Shown here piece after piece: positions 11,461-22,767 of a stretch of DNA of 64,000 nucleotides. Source of the stretch: Xenopus tropicalis (taxonomy: Eukaryota > Chordata > Amphibia > Anura > Pipidae). The stretch's first letter is position 1. Every line of letters begins with the position of its first letter. The DNA is taken from positions 150,592,047-150,656,046 of the forward strand of contig NC_030678.2 in assembly GCF_000004195.4 (NCBI RefSeq). The letters run 5' to 3'. A model generated the notes under the pieces. That model saw only the letters and a program-made list of their open reading frames with translations. It was not told the origin of the DNA and did not search any database. The translations under genes and the position numbers were made by a program.

Positions 11461-12089
11461 ATAGATATTTTATTTTATACAAAGTACAGCACTCCAGGTC
11501 TTTTCATAAACACTAAGTTATTTAACAACATTTAGTTGATGTTTTGGTCGACCTGCAGAGTACAGGTCCCGACTTGTGAGCCTTTGTTAGGGTTACAGTT
11601 TAACAGACCCCAGAGCCATTTAGACTGTGAAAAAGAATGCCAAAATTAACGAAGGGTCACCATGACATGTCACCTCTCCATTGGTGAAAACCCTTATCTC
11701 TGATAGTACACAAATGCCATCAGTAGATGGAGGCAAGTGCTTGCAATTTCCACTCTGACACACTGCAGAAACACTTTGAGTGCTCCTCTCCTCTTTGTGG
11801 TAAGAGTCTGTATGCTCACTGGGACCATACTCATTACCTATCTAAGGATCACAGTGTAATGCAACCCTTCCCTCATTTTGTTCCATTGTTAAGTGGTGGA
11901 CCCTAGGACTTGAAGTTCCCTTACTTTAAAGAGAGTCTATGCACTTCAAGTTCCAGAATACATCATGCATTCCCAATGTGGGTGATTTTCCTTTGTATTG
12001 CCCGTGGGGTCCTTGAAAACGATACATGCAATAGTTGCTATGAAAAAGACATCAAGATTTGCTCGCTGATTTAAAATATGGGAACTAAC

Positions 12090-12183
12090 TTGTATAATAC
12101 AGGTCTGTCCTGCAGAGCATCCATAGCCTGAGCCAGAATAGGAGAAATATCACATGACTCTTGCGTCAATGTTCTGCATTCAT
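12090..12183 (-). CDS. cog6: COG6 exon 8
   Basis: 94 bp between an acceptor ending at 12184 and a donor GTTAGT from 12089. The translation contains [20 protein letters not shown] and [10 protein letters not shown], conserved in COG6. Two bases complete an Asn codon from exon 7 and two begin the codon shared with exon 9. The phases fit both neighbours. Confidence 0.93.
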
Positions 12184-13278
12184 CTGTCAGAAAAGCAAAG
12201 GATTGTTATTGGTGCAGGACAGTGTGCCTGAAATGCACTGTACATTGTAATAATACATTAATACAAGAAACAGGGAACAAATACACTTCTAGAATAAAAA
12301 TAAACAAAACAAAATACAATATCATTCAAGATTAAGTGCTAGATGTTAGGTAACAAGAGAAGGGAGGTCCCTGCACCATGGAACTTACAGTAAGTATGTG
12401 GGTGTGTAACTTACAGGCTCAAGTTTTTTTTTCCACAATTTATATTGATCAAGTTTTTTTATATTTGATTTTTTTTTTAATAAATAACCAAACACTCAAC
12501 TTTGGTAAAATTTCGAGTTTAATTGAAAAAAAACAAAACAAAAAAAAAACAAAGTATTGAACAAAAAACCTAAAGTTCAATAAATGATAAACAAGCCTCC
12601 AAGTAAAAAAGAATTGTATGAGGGTATTGGTCACTTTTAAAAGCATTCATTTGCACGTTTGAATTGTAATCAAATGTAACTAATGTAATCAAGATTATCC
12701 ATGGGAGTAGGAGAAACAATAGGTTAGCGGAAAGCAGTTCTAATGTGTAGCGCTGGCTCCTTCTGAAAGCTCAGACTCAGGCACAATGCACTGAGATGGC
12801 GCCTACACACCAATATTACAGCTAAAAAAATACATTTGTTGGTTCAAAAATAACATTTTAAATCGTAGAGTGAATTATTTGCTATATAAACAGTGTAATT
12901 TAGAAATAAAAAGTATACCATAAAAATCATGACAGTTTTCCTTTGCATATGTGCATAAGAGTATGCTTTTCTGATTTTACTCAGCTACACAAGTGCAAGT
13001 CTAAATCTGCACATGCTGCTGCTCTACTTTTTTCCAGTACTATTGCATTTTTTTCCCCAACAGGAGCACCAGCTAGAGGGAAAAATGTTCCAACTGGATT
13101 CACTGGGTGGGAGGGGGGATAACATAATTACATTCCTAAGTGAACTGAGCTTTCCTTATATATATATATTAAAGTATATATATATCCCAACATTCCCAGA
13201 AAAATGGAACATAACCTATTTTGAGAGTAATTGCCAACATGTTTAGAAAAAAGGGAGGGAGAAAAAAAAAGTACTTAC
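12184..13278 (-). other. cog6: cog6 intron 7
   Basis: A 1.1-kb intron. Apart from A/T-rich simple sequence near 12420-12560 it contains a partial MITE (12690-12945) closely related to the one in intron 6. No coding signal was seen. Confidence 0.8.
12690..12945. repeat. partial MITE ('tgtagcgctggctccttctg' family), copy 1
   Basis: From 'gggagtaggagaaac' through 'gtgtagcgctggctccttct' to 'aaaaatcatgacag' this matches 13890-14110 almost base for base, and a third, more diverged copy lies at 60390-60730. Only the 3' part of the repeat is present here. Confidence 0.75.
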
Positions 13279-13349
13279 TTTGTGCCCAACGGTAAAGTTG
13301 CTCATAAGAGGTTTCTTGAAGCAAGGCCATTTGCTCCATAATTTCCAGC
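13279..13349 (-). CDS. cog6: COG6 exon 7
   Basis: 71 bp, acceptor AG at 13351-13350 and donor GTAAGT from 13278. The translation [20 protein letters not shown] then WAQ matches COG6. The first base completes the Gly codon from exon 6. Confidence 0.93.
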
Positions 13350-13649
13350 CTGAGAATAGTACAATATTGTTAAAAATCAAAGTAATACAACAAAACACAG
13401 ATGCCTCTCTAACCCCTGATACAATAATATTCATAACTTGCATGTCTGGATGACACACACATTAAGGTTAGGGGGGATGCCACCTGGTCTGTTCCTTCCC
13501 TCGGACACTACTCAGTGTGCTCTGAGGCTGCTGAAAAACGAACCTCAGAAAATCATCAAGTAGTAAATGATGTTCATAACTTAGACCACTGATGCCACAG
13601 GACTGATTAATTCTGATGCAGAATGCATAGATTTTTTATATTTAATTTT

Positions 13650-14120
13650 AAAATTTCACATGGGGCTAACCATATTCTTCATTTCCCAGGGAGCTACAAC
13701 CATGTGACCTGTGCTCTGATCAACTTCAGAAACACTTTACAGCTGCACTGCAAGTTGGAATTATATCATCCCCCCTCCTTTTCCCCCCATCAGCCGATCA
13801 GCAGAACAACGGGAAGGGAGCAAGATAGCAGCTCCCAGTAGCTTCCAGAATAGCACTCAATAGTAAGAAATCCAAGTTTTGCTTGGGACTCCTCCAGTTA
13901 CATGGGAATAGGAGAAATGCAGTTCTAATGTGTAGCGCTGGCTCCTTCTGAAAGCTCAGACTCAGGCACAATGCATTGAGATGGCACCTACACACCAATA
14001 TTACAACTAAAAAAAAAGTACATTTGTTGGTTTGAGAAAATAATTTTAAATAGAAGAATGAATTATTTGCTATGTAAACAGTGTAATTAAAGGGATACTG
14101 TCATGATTTTTACTTTTTAT
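13650..14120. repeat. MITE ('tgtagcgctggctccttctg' family), copy 2, in cog6 intron 6
   Basis: A longer copy than that at 12690-12945. It includes an upstream part ('cccagggagctacaaccatgtg', 'ctgcactgcaagttggaatt') shared with 60390-60730, and ends in 'taaagggatactgtcatgat', a common frog MITE end. Two near-identical copies in adjacent introns suggest a local duplication or a recently active family. Confidence 0.75.
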
Positions 14121-14172
14121 TTTTAATCACCTGAAGCAATTTAGGAAAGCACCAGGAACATATTCTGCTTAC

Positions 14173-14255
14173 CCTGCAGTTTGTTGGTTTGTACGCAAGA
14201 GCAGCTTGACGTCATTGTGGATTTGTTTCACTCTTCCCAAAACTTTGAAGAAGTC
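14173..14255 (-). CDS. cog6: COG6 exon 6
   Basis: 83 bp, 27 codons plus two bases. The acceptor ends at 14256 and the donor GTAAGC starts at 14172. The translation DFFKVLGRVKQIHNDVKLLL then RTNQQTA is almost the vertebrate COG6 consensus. Confidence 0.94.
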
Positions 14256-14433
14256 CTAGAAAATACAATGCAAAGGTCAGGCAACAATTTGGTAACTTAT
14301 TCACTGCAAACACACAGCACTGTAACACTGGTCTATAGTAACTAGCAGGATAATGAAAGACAAAATAAATATACATTTTAATCCCCCTTGGATGTTCATC
14401 CTACTAATGGAGTCAGGAAATGGAGATGGCTTT

Positions 14434-14770
14434 AAGGTCCCCATACACGGGCCGATAGTAGCTGCCGATATCGGTCCCTTGGACCGATTCGGCAGCTAAT
14501 CAGCCCGCGTATGGGCACTTCCGACGGGCCTGCCCTGCCCGACCGACAGGTTAGAAAATCTAGTCGGATCGGGGACTGCATCGGGTCGTTGATGCGGTCC
14601 CCGGACCGACTTTACCTATGCCCGTCATTATAATTCGATCGTTTGGCCCCAGGGCTGAATTACCCTGGATTCTCCCGATAACGCCCATCCGTAGGTGGGG
14701 ATATCGGGAGAAGATCCGCTCGCTTTGCTACATCGCCAAGTGAGCGGATCTGCCAGTGTATGGGGACCTT
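14434..14770. mobile_element. 337-bp MITE with AAGGTCCCCATACAC ends, in cog6 intron 5
   Basis: The left end AAGGTCCCCATACAC and the right end GTGTATGGGGACCTT are perfect 15-bp inverted repeats. The interior has several hairpin-prone blocks of 'cgatatcgg'-type sequence. It is related to 261-442. A target duplication could not be read with confidence. Confidence 0.85.
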
Positions 14771-15149
14771 TGTATGGGGCTTTTTGGCATTTCTCTGGAT
14801 GAAACAGAAGTTAGGCAAGAGGGCATGCATTTTTTTTTAACCAATGTCTGTTATGGGACTATGTATGACTATGCCATATGCCTATAGTTCCTTCAAAATA
14901 TTTCAAACTCCTGGCAAATTGTTGTAATCACTACAAATCCTTTCAGGGAGAAACACTATAGTTAAGAGAGGCCCTGCCCTGATGCAGCCACTTTCTCTAT
15001 ATAGGATTTGAAAATGGGCTGCTTATTGCAGATACTGGTAGTTGAGGGATCACTTAGGTTCACTTAGGATCACTTATTTTTTGGGTTGACTTGTACTTTA
15101 ATGATGCCATATTTTAGGAAAATAAAACATGTACATCTATATGCATTAC

Positions 15150-15261
15150 CTCGGTTAAAGGGCCTTCCCTGGTGCCTCTGAGGATGTTCATTTCATCAGA
15201 CGTCAACTGGAATTTTGCTAAGAAGGCATCTGCGACCTGGGCTCGGATCTCCAGCCTCTGA
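15150..15261 (-). CDS. cog6: COG6 exon 5
   Basis: 112 bp: one base finishing an Asn codon from exon 4, then 37 codons ending in Glu. The translation [20 protein letters not shown] then [17 protein letters not shown] is highly conserved COG6 sequence. The acceptor ends at 15262 and the donor GTAATG begins at 15149. Confidence 0.95.
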
Positions 15262-18065
15262 CTGCAGGGCGAAAAGCAAACGTTCACTGATTTCATTGCA
15301 ATATTCATATTTATACAGAGAAAAATATACTGCAAGAATCATAATAAAAGGGACTCATATGATGACTTTTGTTGTTGCTGTGAAGAAAATAAAGTGAATG
15401 CAAGCCTCAGCCGCAAATTTGGCTCACTGGCAGTTTCCTACTGGGTATGTGCAAAGGCTAAACCTCGCAACATGGGATCCTTGCTAACTAATCCATGTTA
15501 TAAAGCAGTGAGCAGGAAATGTGCACTCATTTTTTTATATTTAATATAATTATGGTTAAGAGGAACATATTGCAATAAATCTATAACTGTTCCAATGAGT
15601 AGCTGCCTAGGCAGCACCTGTATAAAAACAGAAATAAAGTGTGTAAATATATATAAATAGGGGACATTGCTTACAGAGGGATACCAGCTCGGTTAACATA
15701 ACATAGCCACGGCAGAGACTGGCAGCCTTACGTTTACAGTAGACTGAAGTGGTGCCAGTTTAACCACTTTGAACAGGGTTACAATAAATGAGATAGGAGG
15801 GGATGAGAGCATTTACTATTATTATTAATGAGGCAAGGGATGCTGGGCACAAAGATAGGGGGCATGACTTACACAGTGATACTACTTTTAATAGGGAAAC
15901 TAATGGATGTCAGAAGAAATGTTATATTCCTTAGACACTGGGCATGAGGCATAGGATTGACAGAGTTGCTTATGCAGATACTGAGCTGTCAGTGGAAGGT
16001 ATTAACACCATATTTTGAGATATACATGGTTTATTAACCATTGTTTGCTTGCTACTTTGCAAATCACTGGCTCATGCTGGAATCAGCCAGTCAGAAATCT
16101 ATCAGAGACTTATAGCATCAGTGTATTGGTTGCAGTCAGGAAAAAAAATTATTGTTTATTAAGGAACACGTTTGTTAAGGAACACAACCCAACATTGTGT
16201 AAAATATATATATATTATATATAAAATAAATAAAGAACATGTTAAACAGATATATTAAACTTCAACTACAGTTTAGAACATTTTGATAATAGTGGCAGTA
16301 CCCCTTTAAAATGAGTAAACCATAGCAACCAATCAGCAGGTAGCATTTACTGGTCACCTGTTTAAAAGCAAACATCTTATTGTGGGTTACTGCTCCTGGG
16401 CAAATTTAGTGCTTTTTATTACATAACGGGGTTAGAGAAGTACGTTTTAGGTTGAGATCTTAACTTGGTGGTAAAACAGTAGAGCAACCACTAGGTGGCA
16501 GTAAAACATTACCCGACCAATGAATTCTCAGCACTTCTCACACTTATTTCACCACATAAGTAAGATTATCAGAATTCTTACTAAATGTGCCCAGTCAGTG
16601 AATCTAATTTCTTTAAAGGACAGAATTTTAGCAAGAATAACAATCTGGTAACATTTAGTTAGAAGTCTTTATTAATTTTCAGTGTATAAAAGAATAATAA
16701 ATAACATGTCCAATAAGGGTGAAAAAAATAATTATTTTGTCTGAAAAGGAAGCCAATTAAGCAGAATGTTCTAATTATAATACATGCAATTTGCTAGAAT
16801 GTTGTTGGGACATACACTAATTTCCCAGGAAAGCAGCAGTTCCCTTAAACATGTTAAGCAAATAATACACTGGCTATTTAATAGTGCTCATTCCCCTTGC
16901 ATACTCCGATGAGGAGCACGATGCTGGCTTTGATGAGAAGAGCATTTAAACCTACTGCCATGACTGTGTATAAAAAGGGAAACAAAAGTTCCATTCAGAA
17001 CTTGAGATGCCACAGAAAGACAAAGGCGGCAGATCATGGGAATGTTTCCCCCGGCCAGGCTCACTTTCTGATCTCAGGAGGGCCCTAATCAAGGCTTATT
17101 CCTGAGTTCTACCCGTTTCTATGGCAACCAGACTCCTCTAGAAGTGCACTCACGCTGTTAAGAAAATGATGGTGCATTTTCCAGTGCTCACTGTTTCCTG
17201 GGAATACAATACAGAGAGACCCAAACGGCTTTAATTTTACTTAATGCTGACTAAATACAGTGCACTTGTATTCCTCAGAATTCCCTCTACAAACTGTGAG
17301 AGCCACAGCTGAAAATAAAGCAGCCATTGAAGCAAAGAATTTGTCTTATCCAAGGCAGAAAACTGGGATTTTCTTGCGGCCCTCATTAGAATTAGTTTGA
17401 CGAGAACTTATAAAAAATATTATTTGACAATTTTAGCAACTTATTTACATTTTCACACATTTAAATACCGGTAATTGTAATTAGCTTGTGCCGGTTTGAA
17501 TAAAGTGATATGGTTTAATGGTAATATGGTCTTGCTTGCTTTGCTATGTACCCCATATTCCTACTACATTCTAATGAAGGCATCTGAGCTCAGGTAACGG
17601 CCTCTATTGATCAGAAGATAATCATATAAAGAGCACGTCCAAGTCTGCTTATAGCACATATGCTCGCTATGCCATTATTTGGTCAAGTTTAAAGTCAATA
17701 ATCTTGACCAGTACTCCTGTTTTTAAAAAAAATGCTCTGGTCCGTGGATCTTATAAAGCCAAGGGCTCCTGACAAGCATTCATATGAAAGAGTTCTCGCT
17801 AGCATAGCCAGCCCAATAGACCCCTTAGCTCAAGTCAAAGTATCCAGATACTCCATGTAAAATAACATGTACTAATAGTTTTAAACGGTCTTTAGAAAGA
17901 ATGCCAGCACACAATATGTTCATAGGGAAACCTAAGGCCACCATGTGCAATATATATACAAAGTTAATTGGACAGAGGTAGAAAAGTTCCTGGTACCCTC
18001 CAACCAGTACACTTTCCAACAAGAGTGTAAATATATTTAGATGAAGGAAAGTGTGACCTGCTATT

Positions 18066-18130
18066 ATGATTATTATTATTTATATAGCGCCGTCAATTTA
18101 CACAGCGCACAGCAACACATAGCAACATTT
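18066..18130 (-). repeat. fragment of a (TTA)n-tailed retroposon-like repeat
   Basis: A short (ATT)n stretch followed by 'tatatagcgccgtc..ttacacagcgc'. This matches the end of the fuller copies at 47836-48072 and 48918-49096 ('ttataaagcgcc..cagcgctgtaca'). Confidence 0.55.
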
Positions 18131-18159
18131 TGGTGAGGGCATTTAATCTACTCCCTTCG

Positions 18160-18640
18160 TTACATTGTGCAATGGCAAGTGTCAGCCGGAGTAGTATAAT
18201 GCGGAAATAGTGGTAATGTGTCCTTTGGAGTGGTAATTGCCATTAAACTATCTGCCAGGATGGAAAAGCCTGGGTTTGGCAAATGCCAGGAGAACACTAC
18301 ATACTTAAATGCAGAATGTCAATGGTAAGGTTGGAGGAGAAAATAGCACCAGCACCTGGTTCTGCTGAAAGCAAACTTTATGCTACAGTGTACAATTACA
18401 ATGTTGTGCTTCCTACAATGCAACAGTTTGGGAAAGGCTGTTTCAGCACAATAATGCCCCATTAACAAAGTGAGATCAATACAGAATGGGCTTGCAGAAA
18501 TGAGATTGGAAAAAAATTGACTGGCCTGAACCCTGATCTGACCTCAGCTCCAACAATGTTCACATATTTAGTGAAAAGTCTTGGCAGAAGGGAAGAAGCT
18601 GTTACAGCAGCAAAGGGAGTAACTACTTCATAAATATACC
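18160..18640 (+). pseudogene. decayed Tc1/mariner transposase region
   Basis: No open frame remains, but the nucleotide order follows a Tc1-type transposase gene. In sequence there are a 'gcaagtgtcagccggagtag' stretch, 'tgggtttggcaaatgccagg' then 'agaacactac', 'cagcacaataatgcccc' (the HNDNAP-type catalytic block), 'ttgactggcctgaaccctga' (the W-P-A-SPD block), and 'gttacagcagcaaaggg' near the end. Many substitutions and indels indicate an old copy. Confidence 0.7.
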
Positions 18641-21600
18641 CAGGGCCCCCTCTTGTTAGGAGAAAACCACACCAGCCTGGAGGGAGCTGTGGGGGAGGGA
18701 TCCTCTTCCTTCTTCTGTCTTTGCGCTAGTAGAGTGAAAACTAGTAGAGTCAGAAGCAGAACTTTAACAAGAAAGTCACCATTTGCTGATTGCATCCCCC
18801 TTTTCCTCTCTCCATATGTTGGAGCCTTACTCCTGAGCCTGAAACTAAGTTCTGAAGAACTGTAGCGCACCACAGAGCTCAACCCAAGGAACAAAATGGT
18901 GTTATAAGCGAAACGCACCAAAACAAAAGAGCTACTGCTAGGTTTCCCCCTGTAAATTACACCTTTGCCTACTGACTGGTGAAAGCAAAGCAGATGACTA
19001 TGGTTTATTACTCCATAATAACTGTATTAAATTGTGACTGCCGCAGCTTTTATACGGCTATATATGACTACTCATCAATCAGATGTATTAAGCCTTCAAT
19101 TAACTGATTTTCTTGTAACATCTCATTAGTGTTTAAAAGCAATAATAAATAAAATTCCCATATGAAAAATAACCTGGGTGCTTTTTATACCCTGTCAGAC
19201 TGTTTAAACGTCTTTATTGTTTGGCCTTGCAAAGTTGTATGGTGCCTTAATTAGAGGGCAGCATTGTAATTAGGTTTTAAATAGCAGAAAATCAATATCC
19301 TATTTTTCACTGGGGATAATAAAAGGCTTTCGTGTCGCCACAAGCCTAGTATTTACCTACATAATAAACAATAAGGCACACTAATAAACTGACATAGCTG
19401 TAAGGAGACGCTTGTGGCAGACCACCCGCATTGGTAATAGCTGTAAAACGAAGTTAGAAAGTTACACCATCAGCACAGGAGATATCTATAGGAAAAAGTT
19501 AGAGACAGACCACTGGCATTCACCGAGCAAAGAGAAAATCTTTTGTAATTTGGCTTAGCACACAATTGGCTGCTGACATATTTACTGTGAGCACAAGAGG
19601 GGAGCTGATAAATGAATAGTAATGGGGAGGGATAGCAGTAAACATTTTTCTTCTACACTGAATGTGTTCCCAGACATAGTCCATCCCTTGCCCATAATGC
19701 AGGTTCAACAGCAGGGGGGTGGTGCAGGTAGGGCATTCCCTGATTTATATAATTATTACATCCCCCCCCCCAATGTGGACCCTCGCCTTTAACTTTGGCC
19801 CTGAAGCCTATGTCTCTCCAAATGCAGCTTTCGGTCTTATTATGCAGGAAGAATTGCTCCCGGAGGATCTGGGATCTTGAATGGTAAATATTCATGAAAG
19901 AAGCGATTATTTAGAATTTAGAATTAGTTCCTAATTAGCAAGGCAGTTTCTTAAATTCCTTTTAGCAATTTTATTAAAGTTGTGAAAACAGTAATGACTT
20001 TAATAGCATAAATGAAACTTGCTCTGCAGCTACACATTCATCTTTGGCAAAACAACATCATCATCGCCCAAAGTCTCGCCAACTGAGCATATTTCATTTA
20101 TATAAAAGTAACTGTAAATATATATTTGCCAGGCATACGTCCATGAACTGTATTTAATAGTGTTAATTCTCTAACCCTGGACAGGGTGGAAATAAGAGGT
20201 CATACTACTAATGACCATACAAGTTAATTATGGAACACATGATAAATAACTGCTAACCCAAACTTGCTTAGAAATTAGTCCAAGAGCCTGAAGCCAAACA
20301 TGGGCAGATATTAGCTGCCATTTTGAACAAGTCTGTTGCATATTGTCTCAGTATGAAGAGAAAATTATGGCCACCCCTATTAATGTTCAAAAATTGGCCA
20401 GGAAAACTGGAACATTATGTTAGAATAAGTGCTGTGGATTTCAGTCCTCTCCTTACAATACTGCATGCCATCCTATTATTGGCCTAGGGGCTACAACTGG
20501 ATCAGCCACTTTAGTGACCAGTTTGGCAGAAGCTCTTTTGTGACTTTGAACTAAAGGAAAAAATTGTTCACTGAAAGCCAAACTTGTTAACCACTGTTAA
20601 GCCCCATCATAAAGCAATTCATATACTTGCTGTACAAGGCGATGCTAAAAATCTTGCAAAATTGACAGCACCATGTTCTTTGGTAGCCAAAACCATACAG
20701 CAGAGGTCTCTAAATTATTTAGATCTGGGCAGCATTAACTGTTAGAAACAACAGGGCTCATTTGCAAAGCAAAATGGAGTATGACTAGAGCAAAAAGTGC
20801 ACAATTGGCCTTTTGTTTGCACTTTGCACACTGTGTTGCAGAAGAGCCACAGGCCCCTGTGCTCCATTTCTGAAAACAAAGGCTTACAGCTAGCTCCCTG
20901 AATAAATTGCCTGCTTTAGGTAGCCCTCTATCCAAGAGGGGCAGGCGAAGAATTGGCAAGTAGGCGCCCCTTCCTCCTCCTGTCCTCATTCAGGGCACCT
21001 ATTGCAGGTGGTAAGGACAAGGCCTGCTTGTGCTCTGTTCCTTGAGCTAGATTTTAAATCTTTCCCCAGGGCACAAGTGCTTGTTAAGTGAGTGCTAATG
21101 AGCGATGAGCAGGGTGCAGCTATAAATGACTCATATTGACTAATGATTAATATTTTTGTCTCTCCCTTTTATTGCCATCTGGCTATTTAATTAAATGTCT
21201 AAAGTCAACAAAAATCATAGCAGTTGAGTGATAAACCTCAATTAAATTAAAGGCCCCACATAAATCATGTTATACCAATCATTTTGGTTAATTATTTCAC
21301 TGCCAAAGTGAATAAAGTGACAGTTTTTAAATAAATACAACAGGGATTGGTTTAATGCAAAGGCATTGACAAAGGCAGGCATTTTCCTATAAATAGGGCA
21401 GAGTCAGTAGGTTCTACAATAAAGCAGTGAGTAGCGAATGTTTGCTTAGCACAAGCTTCAGAACTGTTAAAGTTTTCCACTCACAGAGCACACCTGAGCC
21501 GATCATTAAATCTCAATGGCTATGGTCTCATTTGCCCAGAATGTATTTGTTGCCCTGAAGTCTGCAAACACAGCTGGCGGATGGTAATCTACCTTGCAGC

Positions 21601-22708
21601 TGATGAATGAAGCATCAGACATACTAGCAATGACTGAGGGAATGCAGCTAATGGGATAAACAAAGTCACCTGAGGCGTATTATCCACCACCTGAAAAATG
21701 TGAAAGCATACATTTTGGGACTGAAATCAGTGTAGCTGTACACAGGCCGACACAGTGCCAGTTTGTGGAGCTACACAAAGCTGTGGATGAGCTAAAAAAA
21801 TGTGAATCATCTTCCTTGTGTGACCGAGCCCTAAGAAACCATTAGATTTTTGATGACCAGTCAAACTAAGAAATGAGCTGAAGGAGTGTCCAGCCTCAAC
21901 TAATGACTGATGCTCTACGATGCCCAATTATCAGCAGTATGAGCTGAAACATTAACTAATATCGAGAGAGTGGCAAAGAAATACAAAGGGATGGATCATG
22001 TTAATGCATCTGCTAAATGACCACCCCCATTTTCCATTAAATGGTTTAATCTACTTCATATATGTCTTCACCAACAGCAAAAAGCTTGATTTACAAATAT
22101 GTAGCAAATGTTTTTAATTTTTCCATAGCAACTGTTTACACTTATTAAAGAAGAACTAAAAACAAAAACAAATTCTAGAAATGCTGTATTTCTGCACTGA
22201 AACTACAGCATTGGTTCAATAGCTCAGCAGTCTTTATAAAGGTAATGAACTTCTGTCCATGGTCTGGCTGAATTCCACTCATCACACCTGCAAGGTGCAG
22301 AGTGCAGCTGCCCCTCCCTAACACGTTCATTTTCAGTGATGTTTATGTGCCTCATGAAATCAGAGCTTCCAAACACAGGCATCACTTTATTCATGGGAAC
22401 AGCTGCAGGTCTCTATGCTCTGAAATGGAGCACAGAGTCCTGCAGTAATTAATTTAGAGGTCGAAGCATGATTTTACAATACAAAAACATGGTGGATTGT
22501 GTCCATTTTTTGCTTTTGCACATTGCAAATGACCCCTAGAGAATCACGCATAGGGAAAAGACAGTCACCAAATAGAAGGTCATGATCACCATAGTTCTCC
22601 CTGAAAGAACTGTGCCAATATAACTGTCCTTGTGCTACAAACCTTAGCGCTGAGTGATTTTTATTCTGCTTTGACCAAATAAGACATTGTGGGTTGATTT
22701 TTACTCAC

Positions 22709-22767
22709 TTTTCTGACTGAAGTTTTGTTGTTTTCACAATCAAATCATGAGTCTGCTCCTTTGCTGC
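22709..22767 (-). CDS. cog6: COG6 exon 4
   Basis: 59 bp, 19 codons plus two bases. The acceptor ends at 22768 after a T-rich tract; the donor is GTGAGT from 22708. The translation AAKEQTHDLIVKTTKLQSE matches COG6, part of its predicted helical N-terminal region. The exon is too short to stand out as an open frame but is certain from phase and conservation. Confidence 0.93.

Larger units (their letters stand above)
1621..12089 (-). other. cog6: cog6 intron 8 (10.5 kb, repeat-rich)
   Basis: The intron lies between exons 8 and 9, whose protein sequence is continuous (...DRPVLY-N-YTLDEF...), so no coding exon is missing inside. It contains a TTAA-type MITE (2272-2711), a Tc1 transposon with a nested MITE (2874-4576), a TA microsatellite (5325-5360), an L2-type LINE fragment (5388-6376), a large MITE (6498-7149), another MITE (8171-8634), a decayed Tc1 copy (9680-9935) and an 'acaggtat' MITE (11134-11460). 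Confidence 0.85.
15262..22708 (-). other. cog6: cog6 intron 4 (7.4 kb)
   Basis: Mostly unrecognised A/T-rich DNA. It includes a decayed Tc1/mariner copy (18160-18640), a short structured repeat (18066-18130) and a diverged repeat around 16270-16420 that shares 'caatcagcaggt' and 'cacctgttt' words with 55404-55510. The protein is continuous from exon 4 to exon 5, so no coding exon is missing. Confidence 0.8.

Noticed and set aside
15114..15335. A 73-codon frame with an upstream ATG as an independent protein
   Set aside because: The conserved part is COG6 exon 5 bounded by AG and GT; the extra N-terminal residues are intron sequence.
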